DNA of 64,000 bases from Neoaquamicrobium microcysteis (GCF_008180155.1 NZ_VSZS01000054.1:1-64000); one strand, 5' to 3'; counted from the stretch's first letter, positions 16,150 through 26,268 are shown. Program-made: numbers and translations. Notes: a model not told the origin generated them from the letters alone.

Positions 16150-17376
16150 TTGGACTTGTCTTTGAAATACGCGAATGCATTCGAGCGTAACAATGCGATT
16201 TCCGTCTTTCTGATGGGCGCGATGCCGGCGGTTGCCGGCAGTGCGATCTCCGTTGCGCTGGGGATGTTCTTCGTCTGGGGCGTGATCTCGCTGGCGCTGC
16301 GGCGCTTCGAGTTCCGGCTGACCCGTCACGACAAGGCCATCGCCTGGACCTTCACCGTCTTCGTCGCCCTGATTTTGCTGACGGCGGTCATAGGCGAGAA
16401 TCCCGAACAGATACGCGGCCATATCCTGTGGCTGGCGCCGTTCCTGTCGGTCTGGGTCGTGATCCCGCGGCTGCGGGCGACGCCGGATCTGGACTATCTG
16501 ACGATCTTCATGATCGGAGCGGCGGTGGGTGCGATTGGCGCCCTTGCTATCGGTTTCGTACAGGTCGTCGGCCTCGACCAGCGCGCCGAAGGCGGCGCGG
16601 GCAACGCCGCAGTGTTCGGGATGATGGCGCTTTGCCTTGCGGGCGTCGCGGGGCTCAACATCACCGACGAACGGCGCAACTATCGCATGCTGGCGATCGC
16701 CGGCACCGTGGCAGGCCTGCTGGCGGTCGTTCTCTCGCTGACCCGCGGGGTGGCGATGGTCGCCGTTTTCACCGTGCTGGTGCTGGTGATCTATGCGCCG
16801 CGCAGGTGGATGCCGACCTCCATGCGGTTCGCCTGGATCGTGCTGGCGGGTGTCGTTGCGGTGGCGCTTTACGGCGCGGCCGACCTGATTTCGGCGCGTT
16901 TCATGCTCACGGTCGATGAGATCGGCAAGGTGATGGATGGCGAAAACTCGGCCAATGTGGGGGAAAGGCTGCGGCTCTGGGGCGCGGGGTGGACCGCCAT
17001 CCTCGAATCGCCGGTCTGGGGACACGGCATCCAGAATCGCATGGCGAAGGTCGCCGAAGTGCTGGCCCTGGACGGGGGGCATATGCGCGATTTCACCCAT
17101 GCGCACAACGCCTTCATCACCTTCGCCATCGACGGCGGGATCATTGTTTTCGTTGCGGTTCTGGCGGTTCTGGCGGTTCCGGTAGCGGTTGCGTGGAAGG
17201 CTCCGCAGGACGAAAACCACCGGCGGCGGTTCTTTCTGGCGCTGCAGGTTTGCTCGATCTACGCGCTGTGTGGGCTGAGCCAGATCATGTTCAAACACGA
17301 CATCATGGACGCGTTTTTCGTATTTTCCGCCATTCTGGTGGCGGCGAGCATACCGGGTCGAGATCAGCAAAAGTAA
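16150..17376 (+). CDS. O-antigen ligase/polymerase-like membrane protein
   Basis: A protein of about 408 residues with ten to twelve membrane segments and a large periplasmic loop near residues 265-325. The loop holds GERLRLWGAGWTAILESPVWGHG and HAHNAFITFAIDGG, the Wzy_C/O-antigen ligase signature with its conserved Arg and His. It would join or polymerise polysaccharide on the periplasmic side of the inner membrane. The start is unsure: TTG codons at 16150, 16156 and 16162 and ATG at 16213 are possible, and none has a strong ribosome site. It converges with the epimerase gene 17 bases away. Confidence 0.8.
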   Translation: MDLSLKYANAFERNNAISVFLMGAMPAVAGSAISVALGMFFVWGVISLALRRFEFRLTRHDKAIAWTFTVFVALILLTAVIGENPEQIRGHILWLAPFLSVWVVIPRLRATPDLDYLTIFMIGAAVGAIGALAIGFVQVVGLDQRAEGGAGNAAVFGMMALCLAGVAGLNITDERRNYRMLAIAGTVAGLLAVVLSLTRGVAMVAVFTVLVLVIYAPRRWMPTSMRFAWIVLAGVVAVALYGAADLISARFMLTVDEIGKVMDGENSANVGERLRLWGAGWTAILESPVWGHGIQNRMAKVAEVLALDGGHMRDFTHAHNAFITFAIDGGIIVFVAVLAVLAVPVAVAWKAPQDENHRRRFFLALQVCSIYALCGLSQIMFKHDIMDAFFVFSAILVAASIPGRDQQK

Positions 17377-17393
17377 AGTCGGTTCCGGGTTTT

Positions 17394-18350
17394 CTACTTC
17401 CAGGTCGCCGCGTAGGCCGCAAGACGCTCAAAAGTATCCTTCGGGGACTGCCATCCGGTCGCTTCAAGACTTGCGGGAGAGGCTTGCATACTTCCGGAAA
17501 GTCTTTGCCACAGAGCCCGTCGACCCGCCAGAATCAGGGGTGCGGAGAGCAGTCTATCCGAGGTTACAAAAAGGCCCGGCGGGCGGCCCAGCCCGTGGCG
17601 CATCGAAGCGAGAATGGCGGCCACCGAGAGAGGTTCGCGGTCGCACACGGTGAAGGTGCCGCCACCGGTCGAAGGCGCCTCGATCGCATGCACTGCGGCG
17701 GCCGCAAGCCCTTGAATATCAATTAGAGATCGCGGCGCGTCGAGGCCGCCGAGCGGCAGCGGCAGAGGCAGGCGGGCAAGCCTGAACAGCGTCGCCAGAT
17801 GGCCCTTGGCCTCGCCGCCATAGACCAGCACAGGCCTGAGAATAACGGCCCGGCTAGCGTCATTTTCGGCTGAAAACGCCTCTTTTACCCTATCCTCCCC
17901 AGCAAGCTTCGATCGACCATACTCGTCTTCGGGTTTTGGGGGGGTATCCTCGGATACGACCGTCGCCGATATCGGGCCGCTGACGGCGCGCACCGACGAC
18001 ATGAATACGAAGCGTCCGGAGCAATGCCGGCGGGCGGAATGCGCGAGCTTCTCCGTCAGTTCGACGTTTGCGATCCTGTATGCCGATGCCGGGATGCCGG
18101 ATGCGGCTTCGGCGATTGCCGCGCAATGAACGACGTGGTCCACGCCGCTGACGAAGGCGTCCCATTCCTGCGGCCCGGCATCGGGAGCAGGCATCCGCAC
18201 ACGTTCACTAACGGCGGCAGGCAGGTTTTCTGGCGTCCGGGAAGCGGCGCGGACCCGGTAGCCCCCGGCCATCAACCTTTGCGAGACGACCCTGCCGACA
18301 AACCCGCTTGCGCCGGTGACCAGCACCGTATCCGGCGGGCCGGCGGTCAT
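17394..18350 (-). CDS. NAD-dependent epimerase/dehydratase (extended SDR)
   Basis: A 318-residue nucleotide-sugar enzyme. The N-terminal VTGASGFVGR is the Rossmann GxxGxxG motif; HCAA, the Ser in FMSSVRAVSG, and YGRSK (Tyr and Lys at residues about 146 and 150) complete the SDR catalytic set. WbpV/GalE-like homologues in polysaccharide clusters make or modify UDP-sugars. The start ATG overlaps the stop of the upstream dehydratase gene by 4 bases (ATGA), so the two are translationally coupled. The substrate cannot be told from sequence. Confidence 0.82.
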   Translation of the reverse strand: MTAGPPDTVLVTGASGFVGRVVSQRLMAGGYRVRAASRTPENLPAAVSERVRMPAPDAGPQEWDAFVSGVDHVVHCAAIAEAASGIPASAYRIANVELTEKLAHSARRHCSGRFVFMSSVRAVSGPISATVVSEDTPPKPEDEYGRSKLAGEDRVKEAFSAENDASRAVILRPVLVYGGEAKGHLATLFRLARLPLPLPLGGLDAPRSLIDIQGLAAAAVHAIEAPSTGGGTFTVCDREPLSVAAILASMRHGLGRPPGLFVTSDRLLSAPLILAGRRALWQRLSGSMQASPASLEATGWQSPKDTFERLAAYAATWK

Positions 18351-20236
18351 CTTTCGGTATGCTTGAAGAGGAGTTTGACGGCCTCGGCGGTGTCGGCCCT
18401 GTCGGTCGCCTCGCGCAGCCTGCGCAGCATGGCCGGCAGATCGGCGCCGTTGCCATTGGCGCGGCGCGCCCGCAATATCTTGGAGTGGGCCGTCGCCGAT
18501 ACGCCGTCGGGATCGTAGAACAGCTCCTCGTGCAGCTTCTCGCCCTCGCGCATGCCGATGGTGACGATCTCGATATCGCCCTCCGGATTGCGCGCATCGC
18601 GCACGGTCAGCCCTGCCAGCGCGATCATGTCCTCCGCCAGATCCCGGATACGGATCGGCTGGCCCATCTCGAGCAGCAGGATGTCGCCGCTCTGGGAAAG
18701 GCCGCCGGCCTGCACGATGAGTTCGGCCGCCTCGCGCACCGACATGAAGTAGCGCGTCATCTGCTCGTCGGTGATGGTGACAGGTCCGCCATTGGCGATC
18801 TGTTCCTTGAACAGCGGAATGACGGAGCCGCTGGAGCCGATGACGTTGCCGAAGCGCACGCAGGCGAAATTGCGCTCGTAGGGATCGTCCAGCTGACGGG
18901 TGCCGTGATGGCGCACGATCTTCTCCGACCATCTCTTGGTCGCGCCCATGACGTTGGCGGGGCGGACGGCCTTGTCGGAGGAGATGAGGATGAAGTTCGG
19001 CACGCGGCACTCGGTGGCGGCAGCAGCCAGCGTATCGGTGCCGAACACGTTGTTGCGAATGCCTTCCAGCGGGTTCAGCTCGACGAGATGCACATGCTTG
19101 TAGGCGGCGCAGTGGTAGATAGTCTCGATGCCGTTCTCGACCAGCACGCGTCGAATCAGCTCTGCGTCGGTGACCGAACCGAGCACCGGCACGAGCGGGA
19201 AGGAAGCGTCGGGGTGAAGCTCACGTCCGATCTGATAGAGGCCGTGCTCGTTTGTGTCGAACAGCACCAATCGCGCGGGCTTCATGCGCGCAATAATGCG
19301 GCAGAGCGCCGAGCCGATGGAACCGGCCGCCCCCGTGACCATGATCGAGCGGCCCTCGATCATCTTGCGCAGCAGGGCTGGATCGGCCGGGACGGGCGAA
19401 CGGCCCAGCAGATCGTCGATGTCGATGTCGCGGACGTGGCTGACGATGTATTTGCCTTCCGCGAGATCGACGATGGAAGGAAGAATGCGCACATTGACCG
19501 GCGCATTGCCGATCTCGGCGAGCAGTTCGCGTTCGCCGGCGCCACCCAGCGAGGGCGTCGTGATGATGATCTCCTCGACGCCCATGTTCTGGATCAGGCG
19601 CTTCAGCTCGCTGGGCGCGTAGACGCGGATGCCCAGTATGTCCATGCCGTAGAGCGACTGGTCCTTGGTGAGGAAGCCGACCACCTCGCGCTCGCTGGTC
19701 GAGCGCAGCGCGCCGGCCAGCTGCGTCGCCGCGTCGCCGGTACCGTAGATGAGCGTCTTGGTGAGCCCGCTTCGCTCGCGCATGTTGCGCCACAGCAGCC
19801 ACTTCGCGCCGAAGCGGCTGCCGGTGATGACAAGCACGGAAAGCACCCAGAAGATCGCCGGGATGCTTCGCGGCACGCCGGGCGCGCCCGTCATCGCCGT
19901 GAGGAAGGCGAGGGCCACCCAGGTGAGCACGGCAAGGCTGACGACCTGCAGGATGGTCCATACCGCGCGGTCTGGCAGATATTTCAGCACCGCCCGGTAA
20001 AGGCCCATGCGCGCGAAGATGGGAATCGCGATGGCCGGCGCCGCCAGGATGATGAACACCTGCGAAGCGTTGGGGACGAAAGGCTGGCCGAAACGCATCG
20101 AGAAGCTGAGCCAGCACAGGAAGGAGAGCGCCACCGCGTCGAAGACGATCAGCACCCAGCGCTTGCGGTTGCGCGAGCTTCTGAGGACCCGCTCCCGGAG
20201 GCGGGTGAGCGTTGGCAGTGGCGACGACATCTTCAT
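18347..20236 (-). CDS. Membrane-bound nucleotide-sugar dehydratase (CapD/WbpM-like)
   Basis: A 629-residue protein with four N-terminal membrane segments (to about residue 140), a CoA-binding-like Rossmann domain (about 145-270) and a C-terminal SDR domain starting near MVTGAAGSIGSALCRI. SSDKAVRPANVMGATKR contains the Lys of the catalytic pair; the usual Tyr is replaced by Met, as in the WbpM/PglF family. Such enzymes convert UDP-GlcNAc to a 4-keto-6-deoxy sugar for O-antigen, capsule or bacillosamine-type sugars. A 338-base gap separates it from the divergent sugar transferase. Confidence 0.88.
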   Translation of the reverse strand: MKMSSPLPTLTRLRERVLRSSRNRKRWVLIVFDAVALSFLCWLSFSMRFGQPFVPNASQVFIILAAPAIAIPIFARMGLYRAVLKYLPDRAVWTILQVVSLAVLTWVALAFLTAMTGAPGVPRSIPAIFWVLSVLVITGSRFGAKWLLWRNMRERSGLTKTLIYGTGDAATQLAGALRSTSEREVVGFLTKDQSLYGMDILGIRVYAPSELKRLIQNMGVEEIIITTPSLGGAGERELLAEIGNAPVNVRILPSIVDLAEGKYIVSHVRDIDIDDLLGRSPVPADPALLRKMIEGRSIMVTGAAGSIGSALCRIIARMKPARLVLFDTNEHGLYQIGRELHPDASFPLVPVLGSVTDAELIRRVLVENGIETIYHCAAYKHVHLVELNPLEGIRNNVFGTDTLAAAATECRVPNFILISSDKAVRPANVMGATKRWSEKIVRHHGTRQLDDPYERNFACVRFGNVIGSSGSVIPLFKEQIANGGPVTITDEQMTRYFMSVREAAELIVQAGGLSQSGDILLLEMGQPIRIRDLAEDMIALAGLTVRDARNPEGDIEIVTIGMREGEKLHEELFYDPDGVSATAHSKILRARRANGNGADLPAMLRRLREATDRADTAEAVKLLFKHTER

Positions 20237-20574
20237 GCCCGGGCTTCAGCTACTCGAATGGCGAGACCGGATCGCGGATGCATCATCATGGCAACATACA
20301 TCACATCGTTCCGATATCACGGGAGCAGCTTCCGGCCGGCCCGAACGCCCGGTTCGAGCCACCATGCCTGCGGTCAGCGCCACCAAGCAGGAAGCGCGTG
20401 TCGCCGAGCGCGGTGCGTAACTTCCCCGTGGCAAGGCAGATAGCCAATTCACGCCATGATGGCAACAATGTGCGATCCGGGGGCTTTTCCACCGGCGGCG
20501 AGCTTGGAAAATCGGCGGAAGGGCGCACGATCTCCCCCTGTGCGGCGTGCGCCAATGCTGCTAAGCCCCGGGCG
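20237..20574. other. 338-base gap between divergent polysaccharide genes
   Basis: No convincing gene, terminator or operator was found. The frame of the sugar transferase stays open across the whole gap to 20212, but the implied residues are of low quality and no ribosome site supports an early start. It probably holds the promoters of both flanking genes. Confidence 0.5.
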
Positions 20575-21138
20575 ATGGACGAAAGCGCAGCACACACGAC
20601 CCGGCACCGACCCGGCAAGCGGATGTTCGATCTGGCCGTGGCGCTTCCGTGCCTTCTGGTTGCAGCGCCCGTGATCCTTGCGGCGATGCTGGTGGTGCGG
20701 GCGACATCGCCCGGACCGGCGATCTTCGCGCAGCCGCGCGTTGGGCGCGATGAGCGTCCATTCGTCTGCTACAAGTTGCGCACCATGCATGAAAGCACGC
20801 CCGACCTGCCGACGCATGAGGCGCCCGCCGCCGCGATCACGCCGGTAGGCTCCTTCCTGCGGCGCACCAAGATCGACGAGCTGCCGCAGCTTTGGAACGT
20901 GGTGACGGGCCAGATGAGCATCGTAGGGCCGCGGCCCTGCCTGCCGGGACAGAGGGAACTGATCGAGCATCGCCGCAGGCTGGGCGTGTTCGCGCTGCGG
21001 CCCGGCATAACGGGTCTGGCGCAGGTGCACGGCATCGACATGTCCGATCCCAAACGCTGCGCGGAGACGGACGCCGAGTATATGGGCGCGATTTCGATCG
21101 CGGAGGATCTGCGACTCGTGGTTCGTACCTTCGTTTAG
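20575..21138 (+). CDS. Initiating sugar transferase (bacterial sugar transferase family)
   Basis: A 187-residue phosphoglycosyltransferase of the small, PglC-like type. [21 protein letters not shown] is the membrane-embedded helix, then [31 protein letters not shown] and [13 protein letters not shown], all family hallmarks including the catalytic Asp-Glu region. It transfers a sugar phosphate to undecaprenyl phosphate to begin a repeat unit; the product of the CapD-like dehydratase is the probable donor. ATG at 20575 was chosen because it starts just before the membrane helix; no clear ribosome site is visible. Confidence 0.85.
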   Translation: MDESAAHTTRHRPGKRMFDLAVALPCLLVAAPVILAAMLVVRATSPGPAIFAQPRVGRDERPFVCYKLRTMHESTPDLPTHEAPAAAITPVGSFLRRTKIDELPQLWNVVTGQMSIVGPRPCLPGQRELIEHRRRLGVFALRPGITGLAQVHGIDMSDPKRCAETDAEYMGAISIAEDLRLVVRTFV

Positions 21139-21185
21139 GGTTCGACGCCCGGCGCCCTGCCTTTCACGAGTGAACCCGAACCGCT

Positions 21186-21401
21186 CTAGGTCTGGCTCTC
21201 GTCGCGTTCGCTCCAGAGCTCGGTGAGCGACTTGCCCTTGCGGCCCCAGTTGTCGGTGTCCACCTCGTCGATGACGACGAAGATGTACTCCGGATCACGT
21301 CCCAGTTGCGTGACGAGCACGTCAGTGATGCCACGAATGACGGCTCGCTTCTGCTCCACCGACGCGATGCCCTTGGCGATTTCCAGCTTGACGTATGGCA
21401 A
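21186..21401 (-). CDS. 4-oxalocrotonate tautomerase-family protein
   Basis: A 71-residue protein. A TTG start at 21401, five bases after GGGAGG, makes the sequence begin Met-Pro-Tyr-Val-Lys-Leu, which after Met removal exposes the catalytic Pro1 of this family. An upstream ATG at 21425 would bury that proline and is rejected. The rest (KRAVIRGITDVLVTQLGRDPEYIFVVIDE, about residues 18-47, and NWGRKGKSL) matches 4-OT homologues. Such enzymes tautomerise enol acids; the substrate here is unknown. It lies between two genes of the opposite strand. Confidence 0.85.
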   Translation of the reverse strand: MPYVKLEIAKGIASVEQKRAVIRGITDVLVTQLGRDPEYIFVVIDEVDTDNWGRKGKSLTELWSERDESQT

Positions 21402-21574
21402 GTCGACCTCCCTGCTTTGGCGCAAAGCATATGGACGTCAGGAGAGGGCGACAACGGCTTTGGCGCTGCCGGGTATTCCTGCGGATGAGAACGAGTGAAA
21501 TTTTCCTATGGTTAGCGAAGCGTTAAGCCTTGCCGGGCAGACTGGAGGTTGCATGATTCTGCGCGGGGAGAGCA

Positions 21575-24500
21575 TTGCCGGTGACAATGCGGGAGGGGCG
21601 GACCGCACCTGGGTCGAGGGAAACCGAGGACGGTCGTGGAAAAGCAGCGTTGGGAAAACGGAGCGGCGGGCACGCGGCCGTGACCTGTCATGGCCGAACG
21701 CTCGACGGCAGCGAGGCTGCGGCCCTGCTGCAATGCGATGCCGACTGGCTGTGGGAATCGGATGCGCAGCACCGCATCGTCAGCCTGTCGGAAAATTTCT
21801 TCGCGGTAACGGGCATGGACCCGAAACGCGTCGTCGGCAACTCGCGTCTCGAACTGCTGCTGAGAACGTCGCTGGACGACGACAAGGCCTCCGCCCATCT
21901 GGAAGAACTCGAAGCGCACCGCCCCTTTCGCGATTTCGTCTATGAGGCGCGCAATGGCAGCGAGAGCTGCCGCTGGGTGTCGATTTCAGGCGTGCCCCGG
22001 TTCGACGGCAAGGGCGCGTTCACCGGCTATTCGGGCATCGGACGCAATGTCACGCACCTGCTGTCTGTCGTCGACGAACTGAACGAGGCCCGCCGCCAGC
22101 TCGCGCTGCGCGAACGCCGCGACCGGCTTGTGGAAGACGAAATCTCCGGCGAGAGCCATGCCTTCCGGCTGATATCGGCGCTCGACGTCATCCAGGACGC
22201 ATTCTGCTACTACGACGCAAGCGACCGGCTGGTGCTGTTCAACGATGCGATGACGCGCATCTATGGCGGGCTGCAAGACGTGATCCGCCCGGGATGCACG
22301 TTCGAACAGCTTATCGATGCCGGGCTGGACCGCGGGATCTGGTCGACCGGGGAAACGGGCCGCGACGGATTCCGAACGCATGTGCTGGACAAGCGGCGCA
22401 ACGAAAGCAGTTCGGAATCGCTGCTGGGACTGACCGACGGCCGCTGGATCATGCATCGAGAGATGCGCACGGACGACGGCGGCACCGTCGCGCTGTGCAC
22501 CGACATCACCGCGATCAAGCAGAACGAGGAGGGGCTGGAGCGAGCCCATGCGGAGGCCGAGGAAGCCAAGGAGCGGCTGCAGGCGGCGATCGACGCGCTG
22601 CATGATGGCTTCGTGCTGTGGGACAAGGACGACCGGCTGCTGGCCTTCAACAGCGCGTTTGCCGCGCAATTTTCCTTCCTGCCCGAATTGCGGCCGGGCC
22701 GCAGCTTCAGGGAGCTTTTCCTCGATTTCGCGCATAGCGGCGTGGTGGCAGAGGCCGTCGGACGCGAGGAGGAGTGGGTGGAGATCCACGCCGCCAACCG
22801 CGCGGCCGAGCTCGGCCAGGACATCGAGTTCGAAACCCATGACGGCCGCTGGATGCTGCGGCGCGACCTTTTGACGGACAATGGCGACAGGGTGGGGATC
22901 CGCAAGGACATCACCGAATACAAGCAGCGCCAAAGCGAGCTGGCCGGCGCCAAGCAGCAGGCCGAGCTGTTGCTGACGGACCTGCAGCGCACGCTCGATT
23001 CCATGGATCTCGGCGTGGTGCTGCTGGACGGCAATCTCGACGCCGAAATGATAAACCAGGCCTTCTACGACATATGGAAGGTGACGGCCGAAGACGTGGC
23101 GGTCGGCAGCCCGTTCCGCGCGCTGATGGACGTGAACCGCCACAACGGCATCTACGAAGTGGCCGATGAGGAGTGGGAAGACTACGTCGGGAAGCGGCTG
23201 GACGAGATTCGCGGCGACGGCATCGCGGCGCGCGAGTTCCACCGCGCCGACGGTCGTACGCTGATCTATTCGGTGACGGCGCTGACGGGCAGCAAGCGCC
23301 TCGTGTGCTATTACGACATCACCACGATGAAGGAGCGCGAGGAGCAGCTGGCGGAAGCGCTGGAGAAGGCGCGGCTGGCGGAAGCGGTCTTCAACAGCCT
23401 GCCCAGCCCGATGTTCGTGAAGGACGCCCAGCTCAACTTCGTGATGGCCAACCAGGCGTTCGCGAACTTCTTCGGCACGACGCCGGACGGCGTCGTCGGC
23501 AAGCGGGACGCCGATCTGGTGCCGGCCGAGGAAGTCGGCACCTTCGAGGCGCTGGAACAGAAGGTGCTGGATACGGGCCAGGTCTACGAGAACGAGGCCG
23601 CCTATGTGGAGGACGGCGTCACCGGCTGGCGGATCGTGCGCAAGAACCGGGTGCAGACGGCAAGCGACACGCACTATGTGGCATGCTCGATCTTCGACGC
23701 CAGCGAGCTGAAGCGCCGCGAGATGGAAAGCAAGCGGGCGCGCGACCATCTGGCCGGCGTGCTCGAATCGCTGCCGGCCGGCGTCATCATCTACGACAGC
23801 GACGACCGGTTCCTGCTGGCAAACAGGAAGCTGCAGGACATGCTGCCCGAGCTGGTGCCCGTGTGGCACAGGCGCTGCACCTATCGCGAGGCGATCGAGC
23901 ACGGATACAAGGTCGGCTATTTCCGCAAGTGCGGCGACCCGGCCATCGATGCGCTTTACGACACCGACTACGACGCGTGGATCGAGGCGTATATGGAGCG
24001 CCACAAGCTGCCCTATTCGGTCTTCGAACGGCAGCATCCGGACGGGCGGTGGTATCAGGCGTTCGACGTGCGCACGCCGGATGGATCGTTCATCGGCATT
24101 CGCCTCGACATTACCGAGCTGAAGCAGCGCGAGGAAGCGCTGCAGGCGAGCATGGAGCAGATCGAGCTCTACAAGCACGTGCTCGACGAGCTCCCCGTCT
24201 CCACCTACGTGAAATCGGACGCGCTGGCCTTCGAGTTCGTCAACAAGATGTGGTGCGAGATCAGCGGCATCGACAAGGAAGAGGCGATCGGCAAGACGGA
24301 TCGCGACTTCTTCGGCGATGAGGGCGAAGGCTTCGCCGACCGCGACCGGGCCGTGCTGGCGAGCGGAAAGCTGGACGAGACGGAAGAGACGCTGACGCAC
24401 CGCGACGGGACCGTGCGCGCGCTCATCGCCAAGAAGAGCCGGCTTATCGGGGCCAACGGTGCGGTGCACCTGATCGGGTCGAGCACCGACATCACCGAAC

Positions 24501-26197
24501 TCAAGCAGCGCGAGGCCGAGCTTCAGGAAGCGCAGCGCAAGGCGGTACTGGCCGACCGCGCGAAGTCGGAATTCCTGGCCAATATGAGCCACGAGATACG
24601 CACGCCGATGAACGGCGTGCTGGGAATGGCCGAACTGCTGGCCAAGTCGGAGCTCGATTCGCGCCAGCGCACGTTCACCGACATCATCGTGAAGTCGGGC
24701 AACGCGCTTCTGACGATCATCAACGACATCCTAGACTTCTCGAAGATCGACGCGGGCCAGCTCGTGCTGGACCCGGTGCCGTTCCATCTGGCCGAGGCCA
24801 TCGAGGACGTGGCGACGCTGGTTTCCACGCGCGCCAAAGAAAAGGACCTCGAACTGATCGTGCGGGTGCAGCCGGGGCTGCACGACCACTATCTAGGCGA
24901 TGTCGGTCGTATCCGGCAGATCATCACCAACCTGCTCGGCAATGCGGTGAAGTTCACCGATTCGGGTCATGTGCTGGTTGACGTGACGGGCGAGGCGCAG
25001 GGCCTGGAGACGGTTTTGCGGGTGTCGGTGACGGATACCGGCATCGGCATACCGGAAGACAAGCTTGCGCAGGTGTTCGACAAGTTCAGCCAGGTCGATG
25101 CGTCCTCCACCAGACGGCATGAGGGAACGGGGCTCGGCCTCGCCATCACGTCACGGCTGGTGGGGCTGATGGGCGGCGACATGGGCGTTCAGAGCAGGGA
25201 AGGCGAAGGGTCAACATTCTGGTTCACGATCGTACTGCCGTGGGCCGGAGCATCCGAAAGGGAGAGGACCATGCCGATCGACGTTTCGGGTTCCAGAATT
25301 CTGGTGATCGACGACAATGCCGTGAACCGCGCGATCCTGATCGAGCAGATGACCAACTGGGGCTTCGACGCCTGCGCGGCCGAAAGCGGGCCGGAAGGCA
25401 TCGCGGTGCTGAAGGCCGTGGTCGCGCACGGGCTGAAGGTGGATTGCGTCATCCTCGACTACCAGATGCCGGGGATGACGGGCGCGGACGTGGCGCGTGT
25501 GGTGCGGGCCACGCCGGGCATCGCGCACACGCCGATCATCATGCTGACCTCGGTGGACCAGACGCTCGGCCAGCCTAGCTTCCGCAGCCTCGACATCGAC
25601 GCCCATCTCATCAAGCCGGCGCGGTCTTCCGCGCTGCTGGAGGCGCTGGTTTCCACGATCCAGAAGCATCGCGGCGTCCTGGTGTCGGACGAGCCGATGC
25701 AGAGCGCGCCGAAGGTGGAGGCCGAGCCGCCGGCAGCACAGCCCGCGCCCGCCCGGCCCGAGCTGCGCATATCGCCGCGCGCTACGGCCCAGAAGCACCG
25801 CGTCGATATACTGGTTGCCGAGGACAATGAGGTGAATCAGCTGGTCTTTACCCAGATACTTGGGGAGACGGGGCTTACCTACGAGATCGTCGGCAACGGT
25901 AGGCTGGCGGTCGAGGCGCACAGGACGATGACGCCGCGCATGATCCTGATGGACGTTTCCATGCCCGAGATGAACGGGCTCGAGGCGACGGCCAAGATCC
26001 GCGAGGCGGAGGGACTGACGGGCGGCCACGTGCCGATCGTCGGCGTGACGGCCCATGCGCTGAAGGGCGACCGCGAGCGCTGCCTGGATGCGGGTATGGA
26101 CGACTACCTCTCCAAGCCCATCAGTCCCAAGGCGCTCACGCAGAAGATCGAACGCTGGATCAAGGAGAGCGAGGAAGACGGCCGCGTAGCCGGCTAG
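21575..26197 (+). CDS. Hybrid histidine kinase with seven PAS domains and two receivers
   Basis: A soluble sensor kinase of 1540 residues without membrane segments. Seven PAS-like repeats start near residues 50, 201, 337, 470, 603, 727 and 867, several joined by ITELKQRE-type PAC linkers. HisKA carries SHEIRTPMNG with the phospho-His at residue 1006, then an HATPase domain (NLLGNAVKF; GTGLGLAI). Two receivers follow with phospho-Asp 1295 (ILDYQMPG) and 1460 (LMDVSMPE). No HPt domain is present, so a separate phosphotransfer protein would be needed. TTG at 21575 follows GGGGAG; ATG at 21587 is the alternative. It lies 158 bases before pstS, but a functional tie is not shown. Confidence 0.9.
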   Translation: MPVTMREGRTAPGSRETEDGRGKAALGKRSGGHAAVTCHGRTLDGSEAAALLQCDADWLWESDAQHRIVSLSENFFAVTGMDPKRVVGNSRLELLLRTSLDDDKASAHLEELEAHRPFRDFVYEARNGSESCRWVSISGVPRFDGKGAFTGYSGIGRNVTHLLSVVDELNEARRQLALRERRDRLVEDEISGESHAFRLISALDVIQDAFCYYDASDRLVLFNDAMTRIYGGLQDVIRPGCTFEQLIDAGLDRGIWSTGETGRDGFRTHVLDKRRNESSSESLLGLTDGRWIMHREMRTDDGGTVALCTDITAIKQNEEGLERAHAEAEEAKERLQAAIDALHDGFVLWDKDDRLLAFNSAFAAQFSFLPELRPGRSFRELFLDFAHSGVVAEAVGREEEWVEIHAANRAAELGQDIEFETHDGRWMLRRDLLTDNGDRVGIRKDITEYKQRQSELAGAKQQAELLLTDLQRTLDSMDLGVVLLDGNLDAEMINQAFYDIWKVTAEDVAVGSPFRALMDVNRHNGIYEVADEEWEDYVGKRLDEIRGDGIAAREFHRADGRTLIYSVTALTGSKRLVCYYDITTMKEREEQLAEALEKARLAEAVFNSLPSPMFVKDAQLNFVMANQAFANFFGTTPDGVVGKRDADLVPAEEVGTFEALEQKVLDTGQVYENEAAYVEDGVTGWRIVRKNRVQTASDTHYVACSIFDASELKRREMESKRARDHLAGVLESLPAGVIIYDSDDRFLLANRKLQDMLPELVPVWHRRCTYREAIEHGYKVGYFRKCGDPAIDALYDTDYDAWIEAYMERHKLPYSVFERQHPDGRWYQAFDVRTPDGSFIGIRLDITELKQREEALQASMEQIELYKHVLDELPVSTYVKSDALAFEFVNKMWCEISGIDKEEAIGKTDRDFFGDEGEGFADRDRAVLASGKLDETEETLTHRDGTVRALIAKKSRLIGANGAVHLIGSSTDITELKQREAELQEAQRKAVLADRAKSEFLANMSHEIRTPMNGVLGMAELLAKSELDSRQRTFTDIIVKSGNALLTIINDILDFSKIDAGQLVLDPVPFHLAEAIEDVATLVSTRAKEKDLELIVRVQPGLHDHYLGDVGRIRQIITNLLGNAVKFTDSGHVLVDVTGEAQGLETVLRVSVTDTGIGIPEDKLAQVFDKFSQVDASSTRRHEGTGLGLAITSRLVGLMGGDMGVQSREGEGSTFWFTIVLPWAGASERERTMPIDVSGSRILVIDDNAVNRAILIEQMTNWGFDACAAESGPEGIAVLKAVVAHGLKVDCVILDYQMPGMTGADVARVVRATPGIAHTPIIMLTSVDQTLGQPSFRSLDIDAHLIKPARSSALLEALVSTIQKHRGVLVSDEPMQSAPKVEAEPPAAQPAPARPELRISPRATAQKHRVDILVAEDNEVNQLVFTQILGETGLTYEIVGNGRLAVEAHRTMTPRMILMDVSMPEMNGLEATAKIREAEGLTGGHVPIVGVTAHALKGDRERCLDAGMDDYLSKPISPKALTQKIERWIKESEEDGRVAG

Positions 26198-26268
26198 CCG
26201 TCGCCGAAGCCGGCTGCCGGGTACAGGTTGCGGGCATATACAGAGCTCGTAACCCGGCTGACGCAAAA

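Noticed and set aside
15403-17370. Minus-strand open frame of 655 codons across the O-antigen ligase gene
   Set aside because: The part over 15603-16022 is the lipoprotein in another frame, the rest is rich in Arg, His and Gln with no family features; the plus strand encodes a membrane protein with a recognised signature.
18359-20443. Plus-strand open frame of 694 codons across the CapD-like gene
   Set aside because: Antisense shadow; the minus frame has Rossmann and SDR motifs.
21508-21945. Plus-strand open frame overlapping the start of the hybrid kinase
   Set aside because: Runs inside the first PAS region in another frame with Arg-rich, featureless residues.
21986-24592. Very long minus-strand open frame (868 codons) inside the hybrid kinase
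   Set aside because: An antisense shadow of a high-G+C gene; the plus frame has clear PAS and kinase motifs, while the minus frame has none.
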